Positions 14,129 through 20,928 of a DNA stretch of 34,077 bases are shown piece after piece; position 1 is the first letter of the stretch, and each line of letters starts with the position of its first letter. The stretch lies in NCBI RefSeq assembly GCF_029968015.1, contig NZ_JASCIS010000066.1:1-34077 (forward strand), in the 5' to 3' direction. Source of the DNA: Streptomyces luteolus. GTDB lineage: Bacteria > Actinomycetota > Actinomycetes > Streptomycetales > Streptomycetaceae. The notes below the pieces were generated by a model that searched no databases, was not told the DNA's origin, and saw nothing but the letters and a program-made list of their open reading frames with translations. The position numbers were made by a program, and so were the translations under genes.

Positions 14129-15441
14129 CCGTGACGTACTACGCGGACGTGGCGTACCTGGAGGACTGCAACCCCGCCCTGATCGAGCGGAACGCGGCCG
14201 AGTACAAGCGGATGCGCGACCTGCTCGACTCGGTCGGCCCGTCCGTCGCGAAGGCCAAAGACACCCACTGGGTCAGCGCCTCGCGCGAGCGGTACGACGC
14301 CCGCCTCGGCGACGTACGCACCCTGACCGTCGGACTCAAGGACGGCTTCGAGGCCGCCTGGAAGGCACTCCTGCGGTACGCCGACGCCGTAGAGGAGGCC
14401 CAGAAGCACCTGAGCACGGGCACCGATTGCGCGGAGCGGCTCGGCAAGCTCGTCGGGGACGGCGACGGCGAGGCCATGAAGCGCTGGGAGGACCTGCGCG
14501 ACTCCTCCGGCCTCGTCGACTGGATCCAGGACCGCACCGCGCCCGGCGACGTGGACGACATCCGCGAGGAGGCGAACCGCTGGTACGACCAGGCCTCCGA
14601 GGCGTTCGGGCGGGCCCGCGCCGCCGAGGAGGCGGTGCGCGGCGACTCGATGAAGGACCTGGACGCGGCCCGCGCCCTGATCCCCGACTTCCGCAGCGGC
14701 TTCAAGGACGCGGCGGCCCTCCTGGACCGCGTCGGCGACCTGCGCAAGGAGGCCGGGCAGGCGAGCTCCGACCCCAACACCCGCCTCCCCGGCGCTGGTT
14801 CAAAGACGGACGTCTTCCCGCGAGTCGGCCCGGACGTCACCGTCTCGCCCACCCTGCGCCGCATCCGTGAGCTGAGCGACGGGCTGCCCGAGGGCAAGGG
14901 CACGAGCTACTGGCTGCCGGGTTCGTCGGACGAGAAGCGCCGCGAGTGGATCGACGCCAACGGCGCCGCCATCCGCGCAGCCGCGAAGGAGAACGGCCTG
15001 CCCCCTGACGTGATCGCGGGCATCGCCTGGCGCGAGGTCGACGGCGACCCGGCCGTGATCGACGATGTCACCGACACCGCGCGGCAGTTGGGCATCGGCG
15101 GCGACCCGGACCGTACGTCGATGGGCCCGATGCAGATCCAGATCCGGCGCGCGGCGGAGGTGCTCGGCTACGACCCGGCGGCCCTCACCGACGCCCAGCG
15201 CGACGAGGTCGAGTCGGCGGTCAAGGACCCGACCCAGAACGTGTTCATCGCCTCCGAGTACCTGGCCCGGCTGAAGGCGGAGAGCGAGTTCGCGGACGTG
15301 CCCGCGGACCGCATGTCGGACGCCCAGTACCAGGAACTGGCGGCCCGCTACAACGGCGGCCCGTACTGGGAAAGCGACGACGCGCAGAGCTACGGCCGGG
15401 ACTTCATGCGGGACTTGGACTCAGCGAGGGGGGCGCTGTAG
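14125..15441 (+). CDS. WXG100-like N-domain fused to lytic transglycosylase (SLT)-like domain
   Basis: This is a 438-residue two-part protein. Residues 1-215 are almost all helical, with THWVSASRERYDARL (47-61) resembling the W-x-G turn of type VII secretion substrates and a later basic, helical region. After a linker, residues about 268-430 look like a lysozyme-fold transglycosylase: GIAWREVDGDP (299-309) gives candidate catalytic Glu304, SMGPMQIQ (332-339) matches the G-x-MQ motif, and ARYNGGP (407-413) matches the AYN-GP motif. Such domains cut the peptidoglycan glycan strand. There is no Sec signal, so export through an ESX-like system is inferred. The GTG start at 14125 overlaps the upstream stop by 4 bp. 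It could act in cell-wall remodelling or as an antibacterial effector; no immunity gene follows. Confidence 0.75.
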   Translation: MTVTYYADVAYLEDCNPALIERNAAEYKRMRDLLDSVGPSVAKAKDTHWVSASRERYDARLGDVRTLTVGLKDGFEAAWKALLRYADAVEEAQKHLSTGTDCAERLGKLVGDGDGEAMKRWEDLRDSSGLVDWIQDRTAPGDVDDIREEANRWYDQASEAFGRARAAEEAVRGDSMKDLDAARALIPDFRSGFKDAAALLDRVGDLRKEAGQASSDPNTRLPGAGSKTDVFPRVGPDVTVSPTLRRIRELSDGLPEGKGTSYWLPGSSDEKRREWIDANGAAIRAAAKENGLPPDVIAGIAWREVDGDPAVIDDVTDTARQLGIGGDPDRTSMGPMQIQIRRAAEVLGYDPAALTDAQRDEVESAVKDPTQNVFIASEYLARLKAESEFADVPADRMSDAQYQELAARYNGGPYWESDDAQSYGRDFMRDLDSARGAL

Positions 15442-15446
15442 TACGG

Positions 15447-15492
15447 GCCCCGTCAGGGGCGCGGGGAACTGCGCAAACCCCAGCCACGACGG
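15447..15492 (+). repeat. Dispersed intergenic repeat, copy 2 (hairpin plus GCGCGGGGAACTGCGC tail)
   Basis: A short hairpin GCCCC-GTCA-GGGGC (15447-15460) is continued by GCGCGGGGAACTGCGC and then CCACGACGG (to 15492). The tail is shared with copy 1 at 10416-10476, in opposite orientation. It starts 6 bp after the transglycosylase gene stop and may serve as its terminator. Confidence 0.75.
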
Positions 15493-15535
15493 CGCGGCAG
15501 CCGAAGACCAAGGTTCGGTGGTACGACTGCCGCGC
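15492..15535. terminator. Hairpin between the transglycosylase gene and hemB
   Basis: GCGCGGCAG (15492-15500) pairs with CTGCCGCGC (15527-15535), and CCGAA (15501-15505) pairs with TTCGG (15514-15518), leaving an 8-nt bulge. It lies 10 bp beyond the hemB stop, between convergent genes. Confidence 0.55.
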
Positions 15536-15545
15536 GCCCAAGCGC

Positions 15546-16538
15546 CTAGCGCAACGCCCGCGCCGCCTCCACAGCCCAATACGTGAGAATCGTGCTCGCC
15601 CCGGCCCGCTTGATGCCGGTCAGCGTCTCCAGGATCGCCTTGTCCCGGTCGATCCACCCCTTCTCGGCGGCGGCCTCGACCATCGCGTACTCACCGGAGA
15701 TCTGGTACGCGGAGACCGGCACGTCGACCGACTCGGCGACCTTGGCGAGGATGTCGAGGTAGGGGCCGGCCGGCTTGACCATCACCATGTCGGCGCCCTC
15801 CTCCAGGTCGAGGGCCAGCTCCCGCAGCGACTCCCGCGCGTTGGCGGGGTCCTGCTGGTACGTCTTGCGGTCGCCCTGCAGGGACGAGCCGACGGCCTCC
15901 CGGAACGGTCCGTAGAACGCCGAGGAGTACTTCACGGTGTAGGCGAGGATCGACACGTCCTCGTGGCCGGTCTGGTCGAGGGCGTCCCTGACCACGCCGA
16001 CCTGGCCGTCCATCATGCCGCTCGGGCCCACCACATGGGCGCCCGCGTCGGCCTGGACCTGGGCCATCTCCGCGTACCGCTCCAGGGTGGCGTCGTTGTC
16101 GACCCGGCCGGCGTCGTCCAGGACGCCGCAGTGGCCGTGGTCGGTGAACTCGTCCAGGCACAGGTCGGACATGATCACCAGGTCGTCGCCGACCTCGGCG
16201 CGCACGTCCCTCAGCGCCACCTGGAGGATGCCGTCCGGGTCGGTACCGGCCGTACCGGCGTTGTCCTTCTTGGCGTCCTCGGGCACGCCGAACAGCATGA
16301 TCCCGGAGACCCCGGCCTCGACCGCCTCGACAGCGGCCTTCTTCAGCGTCTCGCGCGTGTGCTGCACGACGCCCGGCATGGCCTCGATGGGCACGGGCGT
16401 ATCGATCCCCTCGCGTACGAACGCGGGCAGGATCAGGTCGGCCGGATGCAGCCGGGTCTCGGCGACCATGCGGCGCATCGCGGGCGTGGTCCGCAGCCGC
16501 CGCGGCCGCGAACCCGGAAAGGCTCCGTACTTCGTCAT
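15546..16538 (-). CDS. hemB: Delta-aminolevulinic acid dehydratase (porphobilinogen synthase)
   Basis: This 330-residue enzyme condenses two 5-aminolevulinates to porphobilinogen. The two Schiff-base lysines are Lys203 in YTVKYSSAFYGPF and Lys255 in MVKPAGPYLD. The metal loop is DLCLDEFTDHGHCG (125-138): it has Cys127 and Cys137, but Asp129 replaces the middle cysteine of the fully zinc-dependent triad, a hybrid site. I chose ATG 16538 because the protein then starts MTKYGAFPGSRPRRLR as expected. The ribosome site is weak (AGGCGG very close to the start). The frame is open far upstream, which is a GC artefact. It is separated from hemACD by an opposite-strand oxidoreductase, so it needs its own promoter. 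Confidence 0.95.
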   Translation of the reverse strand: MTKYGAFPGSRPRRLRTTPAMRRMVAETRLHPADLILPAFVREGIDTPVPIEAMPGVVQHTRETLKKAAVEAVEAGVSGIMLFGVPEDAKKDNAGTAGTDPDGILQVALRDVRAEVGDDLVIMSDLCLDEFTDHGHCGVLDDAGRVDNDATLERYAEMAQVQADAGAHVVGPSGMMDGQVGVVRDALDQTGHEDVSILAYTVKYSSAFYGPFREAVGSSLQGDRKTYQQDPANARESLRELALDLEEGADMVMVKPAGPYLDILAKVAESVDVPVSAYQISGEYAMVEAAAEKGWIDRDKAILETLTGIKRAGASTILTYWAVEAARALR

Positions 16539-16689
16539 GCCGCCTACGCTACGCCCGCGCCGACACCCCATTTGCCGACTGCACGTCGGATACGGCGGCC
16601 CTCGAACGGACCGCGCCAGGCCCGGCATGCGACGCCGCCCGCACAGGGCCATGCTGAAGGAAAGGGCCCCCGACGGCCTCTCTCTTCCG

Positions 16690-16802
16690 CCGCACGCCGA
16701 TACATGATCCGGCCGCACGCCGACACATGATCCGGCCGCTCGTTCGACACATGCTCCGGACGCACGCCGACCCATGACCCGCCGCACGCCGGTGCCTGAC
16801 CG
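16690..16802. repeat. 23-bp tandem repeat array, about 5 degenerate copies
   Basis: Units begin at about 16690, 16713, 16736, 16760 and 16782, with consensus CCGCACGCCGAC followed by ACATGATCCGG. Copies 1 and 2 differ at one base; copies 3-5 are progressively degenerate and 21-24 bp long. The array occupies much of the 306-bp divergent space between hemB and the FAD oxidoreductase (16539-16844), ending about 40 bp before the oxidoreductase start. I see no other gene in this interval. Confidence 0.85.
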
Positions 16803-16844
16803 AAGTCCGCCCGGCCCTCCGTACGCCCCGCCACGGAGGTTGCC

Positions 16845-18260
16845 ATGACCACCACACCCCACCAGCCCGCACCCGGCCGCCTCGCCCTGTCGGAGATCCG
16901 CGGCCCGGTCCTTCATCCCGGCGACGAGGGCTACGCGGAGGAGGTCACCGGCTTCAACCTGGCGGCGCTGCACACCCCGGACGTGGTCGTCGGCGCGACC
17001 TGTCCCGAGGACATCGCGGTCGCGCTGCGCTGGGCCTCGGACACCGGCACACCCGTCGCCGTGCAGGCCACCGGGCACGGCGCCAACTTCCCCATCGCCG
17101 AGGGGCTGCTGATCAGCACGACCCGCATGACCGACGTACGCATCGACCCGGCCGCGCGCGCCGCGACCGTCGCCGCCGGGGCGAGGTGGCGGCACGTCCT
17201 GGAGGCGGCGGCCCCGCACGGGCTGGCCCCGCTCAACGGCTCCTCCACGGACGCCGGGGTCGTCGGCTACACCCTGGGCGGCGGCCTCCCCGTCCTCGGC
17301 CGCACGTACGGCTACGCGGCCGACCTGGTCCGCTCCTTCGAGCTGATCACGCCGGACGGCACGCTCCGCGAGGTGACCGCCGACAGCGAGCCGGAGCTGT
17401 TCTGGGCGCTGCGCGGCGGCAAGGGCAACGTCGGCGTGGTCACGTCCCTGACCTTCGACCTGCTGCCCCTCACCTCGGTGGTCGGCGGCGGGATCTACTG
17501 CCCGGGCGAGCACGCCGAGGCGCTCCTGAAGGCGTGGGCGGAGTGGGCCGAGCAGGTTCCCGACGAGATGTGCAGCTCCTTCGGGCTGCTGCGGCTGCCG
17601 CCGATCCCGCAGATCCCCGAGCCGCTGCGAGGCGGCTTCTGGGCGCGGGTCGTGCTGGCCTGGACCGGCGAACCGGCCGCGGGCGAGAGCCTGCTGACTC
17701 CGATCCGCGCGGCGGCGCCGGTGGTGGTCGACACGGTGGAGGAGATGCCGTACGCGGCCATGGACCGCATCTACATGGACCCGCACGACCCGCTCCCCGC
17801 GACGGAGTCCTGCCTGCTGCTGCGGGGGCTGCCCCCGGAGGCGCGAGCGACGTTCCTCGCCCAGGTGGGTCCGGGCGCCTCCGACTGCCCCCTGCTGATG
17901 GTCGAACTGCGCCACATGGGCGGCGCGTTGTCCCGCCCCGCGGCGACGGAGGACGCGATCTGCGCCCGGGACGCCGAGTACCTCCTGGAGGCGGTCGCGG
18001 TCCTGCCGGTCCCGGAGGCCGTGGCCCCGGTCCAGGAGGCGGTCACCTCCCTGTACGCGGCCATGGCCCCGTACGGCACGGGCCACACCATGGTCAACCT
18101 CCACGGCACCCCGCACGACGAGCCGGACCGCGCCCGCGCCTGGACCGCGGAGGTCTACGACCGGCTGCGCCACGACAAGGCCCTCTACGACCCGGCCAAC
18201 GTGCTCCGCTACGGACACACGGTCAGCCCGGAAGAGACCTCGGGCCCCGCACCCGGGTAG
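16845..18260 (+). CDS. FAD-linked oxidase, VAO/berberine-bridge-enzyme-like family
   Basis: This 471-residue flavoprotein has the PCMH-type FAD domain (about 45-215): VVVGATCPEDIAVALRWA, then QATGHGANFP with His78 in the position that binds FAD covalently, and YTLGGGLPVLGRTYGYAADLV contacting the cofactor. LRGGKGNVGVVTSLTF ends that domain. The second, cysteinyl FAD link (GHC motif) found in bicovalent members is absent (NGSSTDAG). The C-terminal motif YDPANVLRYGH is the BBE signature. Members oxidise sugars, alkaloids or polyketide intermediates using O2; the substrate here is unknown. Start ATG 16845 follows GGAGG. It sits alone on the plus strand between hemD and hemB and looks like an insertion into the hem cluster. 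Confidence 0.88.
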   Translation: MTTTPHQPAPGRLALSEIRGPVLHPGDEGYAEEVTGFNLAALHTPDVVVGATCPEDIAVALRWASDTGTPVAVQATGHGANFPIAEGLLISTTRMTDVRIDPAARAATVAAGARWRHVLEAAAPHGLAPLNGSSTDAGVVGYTLGGGLPVLGRTYGYAADLVRSFELITPDGTLREVTADSEPELFWALRGGKGNVGVVTSLTFDLLPLTSVVGGGIYCPGEHAEALLKAWAEWAEQVPDEMCSSFGLLRLPPIPQIPEPLRGGFWARVVLAWTGEPAAGESLLTPIRAAAPVVVDTVEEMPYAAMDRIYMDPHDPLPATESCLLLRGLPPEARATFLAQVGPGASDCPLLMVELRHMGGALSRPAATEDAICARDAEYLLEAVAVLPVPEAVAPVQEAVTSLYAAMAPYGTGHTMVNLHGTPHDEPDRARAWTAEVYDRLRHDKALYDPANVLRYGHTVSPEETSGPAPG

Positions 18261-18273
18261 GGGTGCGGGGCCC
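18242..18273. terminator. Terminator hairpin overlapping the oxidase stop codon
   Basis: GGGCCCCGCACCC (18242-18254) pairs perfectly with GGGTGCGGGGCCC (18261-18273), and the 6-nt loop contains the TAG stop. It lies 23 bp from the hemD stop and can serve both convergent genes. Confidence 0.85.
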
Positions 18274-18295
18274 GCGCGTGCGAGAGGCGTCCGCG

Positions 18296-19951
18296 TCAGG
18301 AGGTCGCGGCCCTGCGACGCCGCGCACCGGGACGGCGCTCGCTGGGCCGGGTGACGGCCTCGCCCGCCTCGACGGCGGCAGCGCGCCGCGCGGCACCGAA
18401 CTCGGCGAGCGCCTCGGCCAGCTTGTGGACGGACGGCTCCGGGGCCATGACGTCGACCCGCAGCCCGTGCTCCTCCGCGGTCTTCGCGGTCGCCGGGCCG
18501 ATACAGGCGATCACCGTGACGTTGTGCGGCTTGCCGGCGATGCCGACGAGGTTCCGCACGGTCGAGGACGACGTGAAGAGAACGGCGTCAAAACCGCCGC
18601 CCTTGATCGCCTCGCGGGTCTCCGCGGGCGGCGGCGAGGCACGCACGGTCCGGTAGGCCGTGACGTCGTCGACCTCCCAGCCCAGCTCGATGAGCCCGGC
18701 CACCAGGGTCTCGGTGGCGATGTCGGCGCGCGGCAGGAACACCCGGTCGATCGGGTCGAAGACCGGGTCGTACGGCGGCCAGTCCTCCAGGAGACCGGCG
18801 GCGGACTGCTCGCCGCTGGGCACCAGGTCGGGCTTCACACCGAAGGCGATGAGCGCCTTGGCGGTCTGCTCGCCGACCGCGGCGACCTTGATCCCGGCGA
18901 AGGCACGGGCGTCGAGCCCGTACTCCTCGAACTTCTCGCGGACGGCCTTCACGGCGTTGACGGAGGTGAACGCGATCCACTCGTACCGCCCGGTGACGAG
19001 CCCCTTCACCGCCCGCTCCATCTGCTGGGGCGTACGCGGCGGCTCGACGGCGATGGTCGGCACCTCGTGCGGCACCGCGCCGTAGCTGACGAGCTGGTCG
19101 GAGAGCGAGGCCGCCTGCTCCTTCGTGCGCGGCACGAGCACCTTCCAGCCGAACAGCGGCTTGGACTCGAACCACGACAGCCGGTCGCGCCGCGCGGCCG
19201 CGGAACGCTCGCCGACCACGGCTATGACGGGCTGGTGCCCCTGCGGCGACGGCAGCACCTTGGCCTGCTTGAGGACCTGGGCGACCGTGCCGAGCGTGGC
19301 GTTCCAGGTGCGCTGCCGGGTCGTCGTACCGGCCACGGTCACCGCCATCGGGGTGTCCGGCTTGCGGCCCGCGGCGACCAGCTCACCGGCGGCGGCGGCC
19401 ACGGTCTCCAGGGTGGTGGAGACGACGACCGTGCCGTCCGAGGCGCCGACCTCGGTCCAGCAGCGCTCGGAGGCGGTACGCGCGTCCACGAACCGGACGT
19501 CCGCGCCGTGCTCGTCCCGCAGCGGCACTCCGGCGTACGCGGGCACGCCCACGGCGGCGGCGATGCCGGGCACCACCTCGAAGGGGATGCCCTCGGCGGC
19601 GCAGGCGAGCATCTCCTCGCCGACGCCCGCGTCCAGGCCCGGGTCGCCGCTCACGGCACGGACGACCCGCTTGCCGCCGCGTGCCGCCGCCATGACAAGA
19701 TTGGCGGCATCCACGGGGCTTGATGACTCGTCAGCCCCGGCCTGCTGCGACGCGCCCGAGAGCTCGGCGCCGGCCCGCGCATGCGCACGGACGACGTCAA
19801 GCACTTCGGGCTCGGCGACCAGCACATCGGCGCTGGCCAGCGCCTCGACGGCGCGCAGTGTGAGCAGTCCCGGGTCGCCCGGACCGGCACCGAGGAAGGT
19901 GACGTGTCCGGGTCCGAAGGACGCCTGAGGTACAGAGGTGGTGGGGCTCAA
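18296..19951 (-). CDS. hemD: CobA-like/HemD fusion, uroporphyrinogen-III synthase
   Basis: This 551-residue fusion has an N-terminal tetrapyrrole-methylase-like domain (about 15-250) with GAGPGDPGLLTLRAVEAL. The C-terminal HemD domain (about 265-525, from KVLVPRTKEQA through SVNAVKAV, DRVFLPRADIA and LFTSSSTVRNL to CIGPATAKTAEEHGL) closes hydroxymethylbilane to uroporphyrinogen III. The methylase half is eroded: KGGDP-type and PLTHR-type motifs read VSGDPGLDAG and PLRDEHG, so methyltransferase activity is doubtful. The tail is Arg-rich. The start is TTG at 19951, whose TTGA overlaps the hemC stop by 4 bp; no ATG is available there. It is the last gene of rex-hemACD. Confidence 0.92.
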   Translation of the reverse strand: MSPTTSVPQASFGPGHVTFLGAGPGDPGLLTLRAVEALASADVLVAEPEVLDVVRAHARAGAELSGASQQAGADESSSPVDAANLVMAAARGGKRVVRAVSGDPGLDAGVGEEMLACAAEGIPFEVVPGIAAAVGVPAYAGVPLRDEHGADVRFVDARTASERCWTEVGASDGTVVVSTTLETVAAAAGELVAAGRKPDTPMAVTVAGTTTRQRTWNATLGTVAQVLKQAKVLPSPQGHQPVIAVVGERSAAARRDRLSWFESKPLFGWKVLVPRTKEQAASLSDQLVSYGAVPHEVPTIAVEPPRTPQQMERAVKGLVTGRYEWIAFTSVNAVKAVREKFEEYGLDARAFAGIKVAAVGEQTAKALIAFGVKPDLVPSGEQSAAGLLEDWPPYDPVFDPIDRVFLPRADIATETLVAGLIELGWEVDDVTAYRTVRASPPPAETREAIKGGGFDAVLFTSSSTVRNLVGIAGKPHNVTVIACIGPATAKTAEEHGLRVDVMAPEPSVHKLAEALAEFGAARRAAAVEAGEAVTRPSERRPGARRRRAATS

Positions 19952-20928
19952 TGTGCTCGCTCCCCCATCAGACCGGCCGCACCCTTGGCCAGCATCTCGG
20001 CCGCGAGTTCACGGCCGAGGGCTTCGGCCCGCTCTTGGGTGGTGGGTACGGGACCGGTGGTGGACAGCTGCACCAGCGCGGAGCCGTCGGTCGCACCGAC
20101 GACGCCTCGCAGGCGCATTTCGTTGACAACCTGCCCCTCGGCCAGCAGGTCGGCGAGTGCTCCCACGGGTGCGGAGCAGCCGGCCTCCAGGGCGGCGAGC
20201 AGGGAACGCTCGGCGGTCACGGCGATCCGCGTGAACGGGTCGTCGAGCTCGGCGAGGGTGGCGGCGAGCTCCGCATTCGCTGCGGTGCACTCGATGGCCA
20301 GGGCTCCCTGGCCGGGGGCGGGCAGGACGTGGTCGGGGTCGAGGAACTCCGTCACCTCGTCCGTCCTGCCGATGCGGCTGAGTCCGGCCGCGGCAAGCAC
20401 CACGGCATCGAGCTCCCCGCTGCGTACGAACCCGATACGGGTGTCGATGTTGCCCCGGATCGGCACGGTCTCCAGGCGGAGGCCACGCTGGTGGGCGCAG
20501 GCGTTCAGCTGCGCCATGCGCCGGGGCGAGCCGGTACCGATGCGCACGACGCCGCCCTCGGCGGCCTCGGTGAGCTCGGCCAGGGTCATCCCGTCGCGTC
20601 CGATCAGCACGTCGCGAGGGTCTTCGCGCCGCGGGGTCGCCGCGAGCGTCAGGTCCTCGGGCTGAGTCGTCGGCAGGTCCTTGAGCGAGTGCACGGCGAA
20701 GTCGACGTCACCGCGGAGCAGCGCGTCGCGCAGCGCGGTGACGAAGACGCCGGTGCCGCCGATCTGCGCGAGCTGTTCCCGCGAGGTGTCGCCGTACGTC
20801 GTGATCTCGACGAGCTCGACGTCCCGTCCGGTCAACTGCCGTACGGCGTCGGCGACATGGCCGGACTGGGCCATGGCGAGCTTGCTGCGCCGGGTGCCGA
20901 GCCGGAGCGCTTTCTGGGTCTGAGTCAT
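19948..20928 (-). CDS. hemC: Hydroxymethylbilane synthase (porphobilinogen deaminase)
   Basis: This 326-residue enzyme polymerises four porphobilinogens to hydroxymethylbilane. Landmarks are LGTRRSKLAMAQ (10-21), HSLKDLP with catalytic Asp84 (80-86), IGTGSPRRMAQL (130-141), IRGNIDTR (157-164) and LEAGCSAPVG, whose Cys251 carries the dipyrromethane cofactor. The length is normal. Its ATG overlaps the hemA stop (ATGA, 20925-20928) and its stop overlaps the hemD start, so all three should be translated in a coupled way from one mRNA. Confidence 0.97.
   Translation of the reverse strand: MTQTQKALRLGTRRSKLAMAQSGHVADAVRQLTGRDVELVEITTYGDTSREQLAQIGGTGVFVTALRDALLRGDVDFAVHSLKDLPTTQPEDLTLAATPRREDPRDVLIGRDGMTLAELTEAAEGGVVRIGTGSPRRMAQLNACAHQRGLRLETVPIRGNIDTRIGFVRSGELDAVVLAAAGLSRIGRTDEVTEFLDPDHVLPAPGQGALAIECTAANAELAATLAELDDPFTRIAVTAERSLLAALEAGCSAPVGALADLLAEGQVVNEMRLRGVVGATDGSALVQLSTTGPVPTTQERAEALGRELAAEMLAKGAAGLMGERAH

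Noticed and set aside
16690..16802. CRISPR array
   Set aside because: 23-bp units abut without spacers and are degenerate.
16539..18218. Upstream extension of the hemB frame to 890 codons
   Set aside because: The extension runs antisense through the FAD oxidase and through the repeat array; hemB has a normal start at 16538.
17186..19723. 845-codon plus-strand frame spanning the oxidase and hemD
   Set aside because: Out of frame with the oxidase and antisense to hemD; low-complexity Gly/Arg product.
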